From Sympetrum striolatum (lineage: Eukaryota > Arthropoda > Insecta > Odonata > Libellulidae): a DNA stretch of 64,000 nt. Numbering within the stretch: the stretch's first letter is position 1; every line of letters starts with the position of its first letter. The stretch is taken from positions 95,048,615-95,112,614 of the forward strand of contig OX388346.1 in the NCBI GenBank assembly GCA_947579665.1, in the 5' to 3' direction. Under the pieces are notes generated by a model. The model did not search any database. It was not told where the DNA came from and worked only from the letters and a program-made list of their open reading frames with translations. Positions 22,148-36,000 of this stretch are shown one piece after another. Both the position numbers and the translations under genes were made by a program.

Positions 22148-25100
22148 TTTTCCTAATTTTATCGATTTATTATCGAAAAAAGCAACAAAAACTAATAATT
22201 TGAGCGAAATTTCAATTTTTTTCCTCTTTTTTTATCTTAATTTTCGTAATTTTTTCGATTTATTATCGAAAAAAGCAACAAAAACGAATAATTTTGGCGA
22301 AATTTAAACTTTTTTCCTCTTTTTTTCTCTTAATTTTCCTAATTTTATCGATTTATTATCGAAAAAAGCAACAAAAACTAATAATATGAGCGAAATTTCA
22401 ATTTTTTTCCTCTTTTTTTCCCTTAATTTTCCTAATTTTATCGATTTATTATCGAAAAAAGCAACAAAAACTAATTATTTGAGCGAAATTTCAATTTTTT
22501 TCCTCTATTTTTACCTTAATTTTCCTCATTTTATCGATTTATTATCGAAAAAAGCAACAAAAGCGAATAATTTCGGCGTAATTCCAATTTTTTTCCTCAT
22601 TTTTTCCCTTAATTTTCCTCATTTTATCGATTTATTATCGAAGAAAGCAACAAAAACGAATAATTTTGGCGAAATTTCAATTTTTATCCTCTTTTTTTCC
22701 CTTAATTTTCCCGATCTTATCGATTTATTATCGAAAAAAGAAACAAAAACGAATAACTTTGGCGAAATTTCAATTTTTTTCCTCTTTTTTCCCTTAATTT
22801 TCCTCATTTTATCGATTTATTATCTAAAAAAGCAACAAAATTGAAGAAATTTTAGCGAAATTTCGATTTTTTTCCTCTTTTTTTCCCTTAATTTTCCGCA
22901 TTTTGTCGATTTATTATCGAAAAAAGCAACAAAAACGAATAATTTGAACGAAATTTCAATTTTTTTCCTCTTTTTTTCCCTTAATTTTCCTCATTTTATC
23001 GATTTATCATCGAAAAAGCAAAAAAAAAAAATAATTTGAGCGAAATTTCAATTTTTTTCCCTTTTTTTTCCTCATTTTATCGATTTATTATCTAAAAAAG
23101 CAACAAAAACGAATAACTTAGGCGAAATTTCAATTTTTTTCCTCTTTTTTCCCTTAATTTTCCTCATTTTATCGATTTATTATCTAAAAATGCAACAAAA
23201 TTGAAGAAATTTTAGTGAAATTTCGATTTTTTTCCTCTTTTTTTCCCTTAATTTTCCGCATTTTGTCGATTTATTATCGAAAAAAGCAACAAAAACGAAT
23301 AATTTGAGCGAAATTTCAATTTTTTTCCTCTTTTTTTCCCTTAATTTTCCTCATTTTATCGATTTATTATCGAAAAAAGCAACAAAAACGAATAATTTTA
23401 GCGAATTTTCAATTTTTTTCCTCTTTATTTTCCTCATTTTATCGATTTATTATCTAAAAAAGCAACAAAAACGAATAATTTTAGCGAATTTTCAATTTTT
23501 TTCCTCTTTATTTCTCTTAATTTTCCTCATTTTATCGATTTATTATCGAAAAAAGCAACAAAAACAAATAATTTCGGGGAAATTACAATTTTCTTCCTCT
23601 TCTTTTCCCTTAATTTTCCTCATTTTATCGATTTATTATCGAAAAAAGCAACAAAAACAAATAATTTCGGCGAAATTTCAATTTTCTTCCTCTTCTTTTC
23701 CCTTAATTTTCCTCATTTTATCAATTTATTATCGAAAAAAGCAACAAAAACTAATGATTTGAGCGAAATTTTAATTTTTTTCCTCTTTTTTTCCCTTAAT
23801 TTTCCTCATTTAATCGATTTATTATAAAAAAAGCAACAAAACTAATAATTTGAGCGAAATTTCAATTTTTTTCCTCTTTTTTAGTTTTAATTTTCCTCAT
23901 TTTATCGATTTATTATCGAAAAAAGCAACAAAAACGAATAATTTTAGCGAATTTTCAATTTTTTTCCTCTTTTTTCCCTTAATTTTCCTAATTTCATCGA
24001 TTTTATATGGAAAAAAGCAACACAAACGAATAATTTTGGCGAATTTTCAATTTTTTTCCTCTTTTTTTCACTTAATTTTCCTCATTTTATCACTTTTTTA
24101 TCGAAAAAAGCAACAAAAACGAATAACTTCGGCGAAATTTCAATTTTTTTCCTCTTTTTTCCCTTAATTTTCCTCATTTTATCAATTTATTATCTAAAAA
24201 AGCAACAAAATTGAAGAAATTTTAGCGAAATTTCGATTTTTTTCCCTTAATTTTCCTCATTTTATCGATTTATTATCGAAAAAAGCAACAAAAACGAATA
24301 ATTTTTGCGAATTTTCAATTTTTTTCCTCTTTTTTCCCTTTATTTTCCTCATTTCTTCGATTTATTATCGAAAAAACAAAAAAAAAAATAATTTGAGCGA
24401 AATTTCAATTTTTTTCCCTTTATTTTCCTCATTTTATCGATTTATTATCGAAAAAAGCAACAAAAACAAATAATTTCGGCGAAATTTCAATTTTCTTCCT
24501 CTTCTTTTCCCTTAATTTTCCTCATTTTATCGATTTATTATCGAAAAAAGCAAGAAAAACAAATAATTTCGGCGAAATTTCAATTTTCTTCCTCTTCTTT
24601 TCCCTTAATTTTCCTCATTTTATCGATTTATTATCGAAAAAAGCAACAAAAAGGAATAATTTTAGCGAATTTTCAATTTTTTTCCTCTTTTTTCCCTTAA
24701 TTTTCCTAATTTCATCGATTTTATATGGAAAAAAGCAACACAAACGAATAATTTTGGCGAATTTTCAATTTTTTTCCTCTTTTTTAGTCTTACTTTTCCT
24801 CAATTTATCGAGTTACTATCGAAAAAAGCAATAAAAAGGAATAATTTTAGCGAATTTTCAATTTTTTTCCTCTTTTTTCCCTTAATTTTCCTAATTTCAT
24901 CGATTTTATATGGAAAAAAGCAACACAAACGAATAATTTTGGCGAATTTTCAATTTTTTCCTCTTTTTTTCCCTTAATTTTCCTCATTTTATCGCTTTTT
25001 TATCGAAAAAAGCAACAAAAACGAATAATTTTGGCGAAATTTCAATTTTTTTCCTCTTATTTTCCCTTAATTTTCCTCATTTTATCGATTTATTATCTAT

Positions 25101-26434
25101 AAAAGCAACAAAAACTAATGATATGAGCGAAATTTCAATTTTTTTCCTCTTTTTTTCCCTTAATTTTCCTAATTTTTTTCGATTTATTATCGAAAAAAGC
25201 AACAAAAACGAATAATTTTGGCGAAATTTCAATTTTTTTCCTCTTTTTTTCACTTAATTTTCCTAATTTTATCCATTTATTATCGAAAAAAGCAACAAAA
25301 ACTAATAATATGAGCGAAATTTCAATTTTTTTCCCGTAATTTTCCTAATTTTATCGATTTATTATCGAAAAAAGCAACAAAAACTAATAATTTGAGCGAA
25401 ATTTCAATTTTTTTCCTCTTTTTTAGTCTTAATTTTCCTCATTTTATCGATTTATTATCGAAAAAAGCAACAAAAACGAATAATTTTAGCGAAATTTGAA
25501 TTTTTTTCGTCTTTTTTCCCTTAATTTTCCTAATTTCATTGATTTTATATGGAAAAAAGCAACACAAACGAATAATTTTGGCAAATTTTCAATTTTTTTC
25601 CTCTTTTTTCCCCTTAATTTTCCTCATTTTATCGATTTATTATCGAAAAAAGCAACAAAAACGAATAATTTCGGCGAAATTTCAATTTTTTTCCTTTTTT
25701 TTTCCCTTAATTTTCCTCATTTTATCGATTTATTATCGAAAAAAGCAACAAAAACGAATAACTTCGGCGAAATTTCAATTTTTTTCCTGTTTTTTTCCTT
25801 AATTTTCCTCATTTTATTGAATTATTATCGAAAAAAGCAACAAAAACGAATAATTTTTGCGAAATTTCAATTTTTTTCCTCTTTTTTTCCCTTAATTTTC
25901 CTCATTTCATCGATTTTATATGGAAAAAAGCAACAAAAACGAATAATTTCGGCGAAATTTCAATTTTTTTCCTTTTTGTTTCTTAATTTTCCTCATTTTC
26001 TCAATTTATTATCGAAAAAAGCAACAAAAGCAAATACTTTTAGCGAAATTTCAATTTTTTTCCTCTTTTTTTCCCTTAATTTTCCTCATTTAATCGATTT
26101 ATTATCGAAAAAAGCAACAAAAACGAATAATTTCGGCGAAATTTCAATTTTTTTCCTTTTTTTTTCCTTAATTTTCCTAATTTTATCGATTTATTATCGA
26201 AAAAAGCAACAAAAACGAATAATTTTAGCGAAATTTCAATTTTTTTCCTCTTTTTTCCCTTAATTTTCCTACTTTTTATCGAAATAAGCAACAAGAACGA
26301 ATAATTTTTGCGAAATTTCAATTTTTATCCTCTTTTTTTCCCTTAATTTTCCTCATTTCATCGATTTTATATGGAAAAAAGCAACACAAACGAATAATTT
26401 TGGCGAATTTTCAATTTTTTTCCTCTTTTTTCCC
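22144..26434 (+). repeat. 93-bp satellite array, family A (right segment)
   Basis: The family A array continues after the transposon insertion in exactly the phase it had on the left: the left flank stops at CCCTTAA and the right flank resumes at TTAATTTTCC. The monomer types are the same as on the left, including TTTATATGG-box monomers with GCAACACAAACG, and several monomers with GAAGAAATTTT in place of GAATAATTTT (near 22840, 23200 and 24210). Around 24780-24840 the monomers are more diverged, with CGAGTTACTATCG and GCAATAAAAAGG. No gene or RNA is seen. The segment ends where the first family B box appears. Confidence 0.96.
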
Positions 26435-28239
26435 TTAATTTTCCTTATTTTATCGAGATTTGCTTGAAAAAAGCAAGAAAAACGAATAATTTGAGCGAAA
26501 TTTCAATTTTAATACTCTTTTTTTCCCTTAATTTTCGTTATTTTATCGAGATTTGACCGAAAAAAGCAAGAAAAACAAATAATTTTATGCGAAATTTCAA
26601 TTTTTTTCCTCTTTTTTTCCCTTAATTTTCCTTATTTTATCGAGATTTGACCGAAAAAAGTAAGAAAAACGAATAATTTTAGCACAATATCAATTTTTAT
26701 CCTCTCTTTTCCCTTAATTTTCCTTATTTTATTGAGATTTGACCGAAAAAAGCTAGAAAAACGAATAATTTTAGCGATATTTCAATTTTTTCCTCTTTTT
26801 TTCCCTTAATTTTCCTTATTTTATTGAGGTTTGTCCGAAAAAAGCAAGAAAAACGAATAATTTTAGCGAGATATCAATTTTTATCCTCTTTTATTCCCTT
26901 AATTTTCCTTATTTTATCGAGATTTGACCGAAAAAAGCAAGAAAAACGAATAATTTTAGCGAAATTTCAATTTTTTTCCTCTTTTTTCCCTTAATTTTCC
27001 TTATTTTATCGAGATTTGACCGAAAAAAGCAAGAAAAACGAATAATTTTAGCGAAATATCAATTTTTATCCTCTTTTTTCCCTTAATTTTCCTTATTTTA
27101 TCGAGATTTGACCGAAAAAAGCAAGAAAAAACGAATAATTTTAGCGAAATTTCAATTTTTTTCCTCTTTTTTTCCCTTAATTTTCCTTATTTTATCGAGA
27201 TTTGACCGAAAAAGCAAGAAAAACGAATAATTTTTCCGAAATTTCAATTTTTTTCCCTTAATTTTCCTCATTTTATCGAGATTTGGCCGAAAAAAGCAAG
27301 AAAAACGAATAATTTTTACGAAATTTCAATTTTTTTCCCCTTTTTTTCCCTTAATTTTCCTTATTTTATCGAGATTTGCTTGAAAAAAGCAAGAAAAACG
27401 AATAATTTGAGCGAAATTTCAATTTTAATACTCTTTTTTTCCCTTAATTTTCGTTATTTTATCGAGATTTGACCGAAAAAAGCAAGAAAAACGAATAATG
27501 TTATGCGAAATTTCGATTTTTTTTCCTCTTTTTTTCCCTTAATTTTCCTTATTTTATCGAGACTGGACCGAAAAAAGTAAGAAAAACGAATAATTTTAGC
27601 ACAATATCAATTTTTATCCTCTCTTTTCCCTTAATTTTCCTTATTTTATCGAGATTTGACCGAAAAAAGCTAGAAAAACGAATAATTTTAGCGAAATTTC
27701 AATTTTTGTCCTCTTTTTTTCCCTTAATTTTCCTTATTTTATCGAGGTTTGTCCGAAAAAAGCAAGAAAAACGAATAATTTTAGCTAAATATCAATTTTT
27801 ATCATCTTTTTTCCCTTGATTTTCCTTATTTTATCGATATTTGACCGAAAAAAGCTAGAAAAACGAACAATTTTAGCGAAATTTCAATTTTTTTTCCTCT
27901 TTTTTTCCCTTTATTTTCCTTATTTTATCGAGATTTGACCGAAAAAAAGCAAGAAAAACGAATAATTTGAGCGAAATTTCAATTTTTTTCCTCTTTTTTA
28001 CCCTTAATTTTCCTTATTTTATCGAGATTTGACCGAAAAAAGCAAGAAAAACGAATAATTTGAGCGAAATTTCAATTTTTTTCCTCTTTTTTACCCTTAA
28101 TTTTCCTTATTTTATCGAGATTTGACCGAAAAAAGCAAGAAAAACGAATAATTTTAGCGAAATTTCTATTTTTTTCCTCTTTTTTCCCTTAATTTTCCTT
28201 ATTTTATCGAGATTTGACCGAAAAAAGCAAGAAAAACGA

Positions 28240-31200
28240 ATAATTTTAGCACAATATCAATTTTTATCCTCTCTTTTCCCTTAATTTTCCTTATTTTATC
28301 GAGATTTGACCGAAAAAAGCTAGAAAAACGAATAATTTTAGCGAAATTTCAATTTTTGTCCTCTTTTTTTCCCTTAATTTTCCTTATTTTATCGAGATTT
28401 GACCGAAAAAAGCAAGAAAAACGAATAATTTTAGCGAAATTTCAATTTTTTTCCTCTTTTTTTCCCTTAATTTTCGTTATTTTATCGAGATTTGACATAA
28501 AAAAGCAAGAAAAACGAATAATTTTAGCGAAATGTCAATTTTTTTCCTCTTTTTTTCCCTTAATTTTCCACATTTTTCGAGATTTAACCGAAAATAGCAA
28601 GAAAAACGAATAATTTTAGCTAAATATCAATTTTTATCATCTCTTTTCCCTTGATTTTCCTTATTTTATCGATATTTGACCGAAAAAAGCAAGAAAAACA
28701 AATAATTTTAGCGAATTTATATTTTTTTCCCTTAATTTTCCTTATTTTATCGAGATTTGACCAAAAAAAGCAAGAAAAACGAATATTTTAGCGAAATTTC
28801 AATTTTTTTCCTCTCTTTTTCGCTTAATTTTCCTTATTTTATCGAGATATGACCGAAAAAGCTAGAAAAACGAACAATTTTAGCGAAATTTCAATTTTTT
28901 TCCTCTTTTTATCCCTTAATTTTCCTTATTTTATCGAGATTTGACCGAAAAAATCAAGAAAAACGAATAATTTTAGCGATATATCAATTTTTATCACCTT
29001 TTTTCCCTTGATTTTCCTTATTTTATCGAGATTTGACCGAAAAAAGCAAGAAAACCGAATAATTTTAGCGAAATATCAATTTTTATCCTCTTTTTGTCCC
29101 TTAATTTTCCTTATTTTATCGAGATTTGACCGAAAAAAGCAAGAAAATTGAATAATTTGAGCGAAATATCAATTTTTTTCCTCTTTTTTTCCCTTTATTT
29201 TCCTTATTTTATCGAGATTTGACCGAAAAAAGGAAGAAAAACGAATAATTTTTGCATAATTTCAAGTTTTTTCCTCTTTTTTCCCTTAATTTTCCTTATT
29301 TTAAGGGAGATTTGACCGAAAAAAGCAAGAAAAACGAATAATTTTAGCGAAATATCAATTTTTATCCTCTTTTTTCCCTTAATTTTCCTTATTTTATCGA
29401 GATTTGACCGAAAAAAGCAAGAAAAAAGAATAATTTGAGCGAAATTTCTTTTTTTTTCCTCTTTTTTACCCTTAATTTTCCTTATGTTATCGAGATTTGA
29501 CCGAAAAAAGCAAGAAAAACGAATAATTTTAGCGAAATTTCAATTTTTTTCCTCTTTTTTTCCCTTAATTTTCCTCATTTTATCGAGATTTGACCGAAAA
29601 AAAAAGAAAAACGAATAATTTTAGCGAAATATCAATTTTTATCATCTTTTTTCCCTTGATTTTCCTTATTTTATCGAGATTTGACCGAAAAAAGCAAGAA
29701 AAACGAATAATTTTAGCGAAATATCAATTTTTATCATCTTTTTTCCCTTGATTTTCCTTATTTTATCGAGATTTGACCGAAAAAAGAGAAAAAAAAATAA
29801 TTTTAGCGAAATATCTATTTTTATCCTCTTTTTTTCCCTTAATTTTCCTTATTTTATCGAGATATGACCGAAAAAGGCAAGAAAAAACAATAATTAGAGC
29901 GAAATTCCAATTTTTTTCCTCTTTTTTTCCCTTAATTTTCCTTATTTTATCGAGATTTGGCCGAAAAAAGCAAGAAAAACGAATAATTTTTACGAAATTT
30001 CAATTTTTTTCCCCCTTTTTTCCCTTAATTTTCCTTATTTTATCGAGATTTGCTTGAAAAAAGCAAGAAAAACGAATAATTTTTGCGAAATTTCAATTTT
30101 AATCCTCTTTTTTTCCCTTAATTTTCGTTATTTTATCGAGATTTGACCGAAAAAAAGCAAGAAAAACGAATAATTTTTGCGAAATTTCAATTTTTTTCTC
30201 CTTTTTTCCCTTAATTTTCCTTATTTTATCGAGATTTGACCGAAAAAAGTAAGAAAAACGAATAATTTTAGCACAATATCAATTTTTATCCTCTTTTTTC
30301 CCTTAATATTCCTTATTTTATCGAGATTTGACCGAAAAAAGCTAGAAAAACGAATAATTTTAGCGAAATTTCAATTTTTGTCCTATTTTTTTCCCTTAAT
30401 TTTCCTTATTTTGTCGAGGTTTGTCCGAAAAAAGCAAGAAAAACGAATAATTTTAGCGAAATATCAATTTTTATCCTCTTTTATTCCCTTAATTTTCCTT
30501 ATTTTATCGAGATTTGACCGAAAAAAGCAAGAAAAACGAATAATTTTTGCGAAATTTCAATTTTTTTCCTCTTTTTTTCCCTTAATTTTCGTTATTTTAT
30601 CGAGATTTGACATAAAAAAGCAAGAAAAACGAATAATTTTAGCGAAATGTCAATTTTTTTCCTCTTTTTTTCTCTTAATTTTCCACATTTTATCGAGATT
30701 TGACCGAAAATAGCAAGAAAAACGAATAAATTTTAGCTAAATATCAATTTTTATCATCTTTTTTCCTTTGATTTTCCTTATTTTATCGATATTTCACCGA
30801 AAAAAGCAAGAAAAACGAATAATTTTAGCGAAATTTCAATTTTTTTCCTCTTTTTTTCCCTTTATTTTCCTTATTTTATCGAGATTTGACCGAAAAAAGG
30901 AAGAAAAACGAATAATTTTTGCATAATTTCAAGTTTTTTCCTCTTTTTACCCTTAATTTTCCTTATTTTATCGAGATTTTACCGAAAAAAGCAAGAAAAA
31001 CGAATAATTTTAGCGAAATATCAATTTTTATCCTCTTTTTTCCCTTAATTTTCCTTATTTTATCGAGATTTGACCGATAAAAGCAAGAAAAACGAATAAT
31101 TTTAGCGAAATTTCAATTTTTTTCCTCTTTTTTTCCCTTAATTTTCCTCATTTTATCGAGATTTGACCGAAAAAAAAAAGAAAAACGAATAATTTTAGCG

Positions 31201-34200
31201 AAATATCAATTTTTATCATCTTTTTTCCCTTGATTTTCCTTATTTTATCGAGATTTGACCGAAAAAAGCAAGAAAAACGAATAATTTTAGCGAAATATCT
31301 ATTTTTATCCTCTTTTTTTCCCTTAATTTTCCTTATTTTATCGAGATATGACCGAAAAAGGCAAGAAAAACGAATAATTTGAGCGAAATTCCAATTTTTT
31401 TCCTCTTTCTTTCCCTTAATTTTCCTTATTTTATCGAGATTTGGCCTAAAAAAGTAAGAAAAACGAATAATTTTAGCGAAATTTCAATTTTTTTCCTTTT
31501 TTTTCCCTTAATTTTCCTTATTTTATCGAGATTTGCTTGTAAAAAGCAAGAAAAACGAATAATTTTTGCGAAATTTCAATTTTAATCCTCTTTTTTTCCC
31601 TTAATTTTCGTTATTTTATCGAGATTTGACCGAAAAAAGCAAGAAAAACGAATAATTTTAGCGAAATTTCAATTTTTTTCCTCTTTTTTTCCCTTAATAT
31701 TCCTTATTTTATCGAGATTTGACCGAAAAAAGTAAGAAAAACGAATAATTTTAGCACAATATCAATTTTTATCCTCTTTTTTCCCTTAATATTCCTTATT
31801 TTATCGAGATTTGACCGAAAAAAGCTAGAAAAAACGAATAATTTTAGCGAAATTTCGATTTTTGTCCTATTTTTTTCCCTTAATTTTCCTTATTTTGTCG
31901 AGGTTTGTCCGAAAAAAGCAAGAAAAACGAATAATTTTAGCGAAATATCAATTTTTATCCTCTTTTTTCCCTTAATTTTCCTTATTTTATCGAGATTTGA
32001 CCGAAAAAAGCAAGAAAAACGAATAATTTTAGCGAAATATCAATTTTTATCCTCTTTTTTTCCCTTAATTTTCCTTATTTTATCGAGATTTGACCGAAAA
32101 AAGCAAGAAAAACGAATAATTTTATGCGAAATTTCAATTTTTTTCCTCTTTTTTTCCCTTAATTTTCCTTATTTTATCGAGATTTGACCGCAAAAAGGAA
32201 GAAAAACGAATAATTTTAGCACAATATCAATTTTTATCCTCTCTTTTCCCTTAATTTTCCTTATTTTATCGAGATTTGACCGAAAAAAACCTAGAAAAAC
32301 GAATAATTTTAGCGAAATTTCAATTTTTGTCCTCTTTTTTTCCCTTAATTTTCCTTATTTTATCGAGATTTGACCGAAAAAAGCAAGAAAAACGAATAAT
32401 TTTAGCGAAATTTCAATTTTTTTCCTCTTTTTTTCCCTTAATTTTCGTTATTTTATCGAGATTTGACATAAAAAAGCAAGAAAAACGAATAATTTTAGCG
32501 AAATGTCAATTTTTTTCCTCTTTTTTTCCCTTAATTTTCCACATTTTTCGAGATTTAACCGAAAATAGCAAGAAAAACGAATAATTTTAGCTAAATATCA
32601 ATTTTTATCATCTCTTTTCCCTTGATTTTCCTTATTTTATCGATATTTGACCGAAAAAAAGCAAGAAAAACGAATAATTTTAGCGAATTTATATTTTTTT
32701 CCTCTTTTTTCCCTTAATTTTCCTTATTTTATCGAGATTTGACCAAAAAAAGCAAGAAAAACGAATAATTTTAGCGAAATTTCAATTTTTTTTCCAATCT
32801 TTTTCGCTTAATTTTCCTTATTTTATCGAGATTTGACCAAAAAAAGCTAGAAAAACGAACAATTTTAGCGAAATTTCAATTTTTTTCCTCTTTTTATCCC
32901 TTAATTTTCCTTATTTTATCGAGATTTGACCGAAAAAATCAAGAAAAACGAATAATTTTAGCGATATATCAATTTTTATCACCTTTTTTCCCTTGATTTT
33001 CCTTATTTTATCGAGATTTGACCGAAAAAAGCAAGTAAACCGAATAATTTTAGCGAAATATCAATTTTTATCCTCTTTTTGTCCCTTAATTTTCCTTATT
33101 TTATCGAGATTTGACCGAAAAAAGGAAGAAAAACGAATAATTTTTGCATAATTTCAAGTTTTTTCCTCTTTTTACCCTTAATTTTCCTTATTTTATCGAG
33201 ATTTGACCGAAAAAAGCAAGAAAAACGAATAATTTTAGCGAAATATCAATTTTTGTCCTCTTTTTTCCCTTAATTTTCCTTATTTTATCGAGATTTGACC
33301 GATAAAAGCAAGAAAAACGAATAATTTTAGCGAAATTTCAATTTTTTTCCTCTTTTTTTCCCTTAATTTTCCTTATTTTATCGAGATTTGACCGAAAAAG
33401 CAAGAAAAACGAATAATTTTAGCGAAATTTCAATTTTTTTCCTCTTTTTTTCCCTTAATTTTCCTCATTTTATCGAGATTTGAACGAAAAAAAAAGAAAA
33501 ACGAATAATTTTAGCGAAATATCAATTTTTATCATCTTTTTTCCCTTGATTTTCCTTATTTTATCGAGATTTGACCGAAAAAAGCAAGAAAAACGAATAA
33601 TTTTAGCGAAATATCAATTTTTATCATCTTTTTTCCCTTGATTTTCCTTATTTTATCGAGATTTGACCGAAAAAAGAGAAAAAAATAAATAATTTTAGCG
33701 AAATATCTATTTTTATCCTCTTTTTTTCCCTTAATTTTCCTTATTTTATCGAGATATGACCGAAAAAAGCAAGAAAAACGAATAATTTGAGCGAAATTCC
33801 AATTTTTTTCATCTTTTTTTCCCTTAATTTTCCTTATTTTATCGAGATTTGGCCGAAAAAAGCAAGAAAAACGAATAATTTTTACGAAATTTCAATTTTT
33901 TTCCCCTTTTTTCCCTTAATTTTCCTTATTTCATCGAGATTTGCTTGAAAAAAGCAAGAAAAACGAATAATTTTTGCGAAATTTCAATTTTAATCCTCTT
34001 TTTTTCCCTTAATTTTCGTTATTTTATCGAGATTTGACCGAAAACAGCAAGAAAAACGAATAATTTTAGCGAAATTTCAATTTTTATCCTCTTTTTTCCC
34101 TTAGTATTCCTTATTTTATCGAGATTTGACCGAAAAAAGCTAGAAAAACGAATAATTTTAGCGAAATTTCAATTTTTGTCCTTTTTTTTTCCCTTAATTT

Positions 34201-36000
34201 TCCTTATTTTGTCGAGGTTTGTCCGAAAAAAGCAAGAAAAACGAATAATTTTAGCGAAATATCAATTTTTATCCTCTTTTTTTCCCTTAATATTCGTTAT
34301 TTTATCGAGATTTGACATAAAAAAGCAAGAAAAACGAATAATTTTAGCGAAATGTCAATTTTTTTCCTCTTTTTTTCTCTTAATTTTCCACATTTTATCG
34401 AGATTTGACCGAAAATAGCAAGAAAAACGAATAAATTTTAGCTAAATATCAATTTTTATCATCTTTTTTCCTTTGATTTTCCTTATTTTATCGATATTTC
34501 ACCGAAAAAAGCAAGAAAAACGAATAATTTTAGCGAAATTTCAATTTTTTTCCTCTTTTTTTCCCTTTATTTTCCTTATTTTATCGAGATTTGACCAAAA
34601 AAAGGAAGAAAAACGAATAATTTTTGCATAATTTCAAGTTTTTTCCTCTTTTTATCCCTTAATTTTCCTTATTTTATCGAGATTTGACCGAAAAAAGCAA
34701 GAAAAACGAATAATTTTAGCGAAATATCAATTTTTATCCTCTTTTTTCCCTTAATTTTCCTTATTTTATCGAGATTTGACCGATAAAAGCAAGAAAAACG
34801 AATAATTTTAGCGAAATTTCAATTTTTTTCCTCTTTTTTTCCCTTAATTTTCCTTATTTTATCGAGGATTGACCGAAAAAGCAAGAAAAACGAATAATTT
34901 TAGCGAAATTTCAATTTTTTTCCTCTTTTTTTCCCTTAATTTTCCTCATTTTATCGAGATTTGACCGAAAAAAAAAAAGAAAAACGAATAATTTTAGCGA
35001 AATATCAATTTTTATCATCTTTTTTCCCTTGATTTTCCTTATTTTATCGAGATTTGACCGAAAAAAGCAAGAAAAACGAATAATTTTAGCGAAATATCTA
35101 TTTTTATCCTCTTTTTTTCTCTTAATTTACATTATTTTATCGAGATATGACCGAAAAAGGCAAGAAAAACGAATAATTTGAGCGAAATTCCAATTTTTTT
35201 CCTCTTTCTTTCCCTTAATTTTCCTTATTTTATCGAGATTTGGCCTAAAAAAGCAAGAAAAACGAATAATTTTAGCGAAATTTCAATTTTTTTCCTTTTT
35301 TTTTCCCTTAATTTTCCTTATTTTATCGAGATTTGCTTGTAAAAAGCAAGAAAAACGAATAATTTTTGCGAAATTTCAATTTTAATCCTCTTTTTTTCCC
35401 TTAATTTTCGTTATTTTATCGAGATTTGACCGAAAAAAGCAAGAAAAACGAATAATTTTAGCGAAATTTCCATTTTTTTCCTCTTTTTTTCCCTTAATTT
35501 TCCTTATTTTATCGAGATTTGACCGAAAAAAGTAAGAAAAACGAATAATTTTAGCACAATATCAATTTTTATCCTCTTTTTTCCCTAAATATTCCTTATT
35601 TTATCGAGATTTGACCGAAAAAAGCTAGAAAAACGAATAATTTTAGCGAAATTTCAATTTTTGTCCTATTTTTTTCCCTTAATTTTCCTTATTTTGTCGA
35701 GGTTTGTCCGAAAAAAGCAAGAAAAACGAATAATTTTAGCGAAATATCAATTTTTATCCTCTTTTATTCCCATAATTTTCCTTATTTTATCGAGATTTGA
35801 CCGAAAAAAGCAAGAAAAACGAATAATTTTTGCGAAATTTCAATTTTTTTCCTCTTTTTTCCCTTAATTTTCGTTATTTTATCGAGATTTGACATAAAAA
35901 AGTAAGAAAAACGAATAATTTTAGCGAAATGTCAATTTTTTTCCTCTTTTTTTCCCTTAATTTTCCACATTTTATCGAGATTTGACCGAAAATAGCAAGA
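28240..36000 (+). repeat. Higher-order duplication, offset 3.97 falling to 3.80 kb
   Basis: The variant order from about 28240 to 32200 repeats from about 32210 to 36000. Landmarks and offsets are GCACAATATCAA (28249 and 32219, 3970 bp), the AAAAAGAGAAAAAA monomer (29781 and 33671, 3890 bp), the first TTGTCGAGGTTTG (about 3798 bp), and the GAAATTCCAATTT monomer (31379 and 35178, 3799 bp). The stepwise loss of about 93 bp in offset indicates single-monomer deletions in the second copy. Confidence 0.82.
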
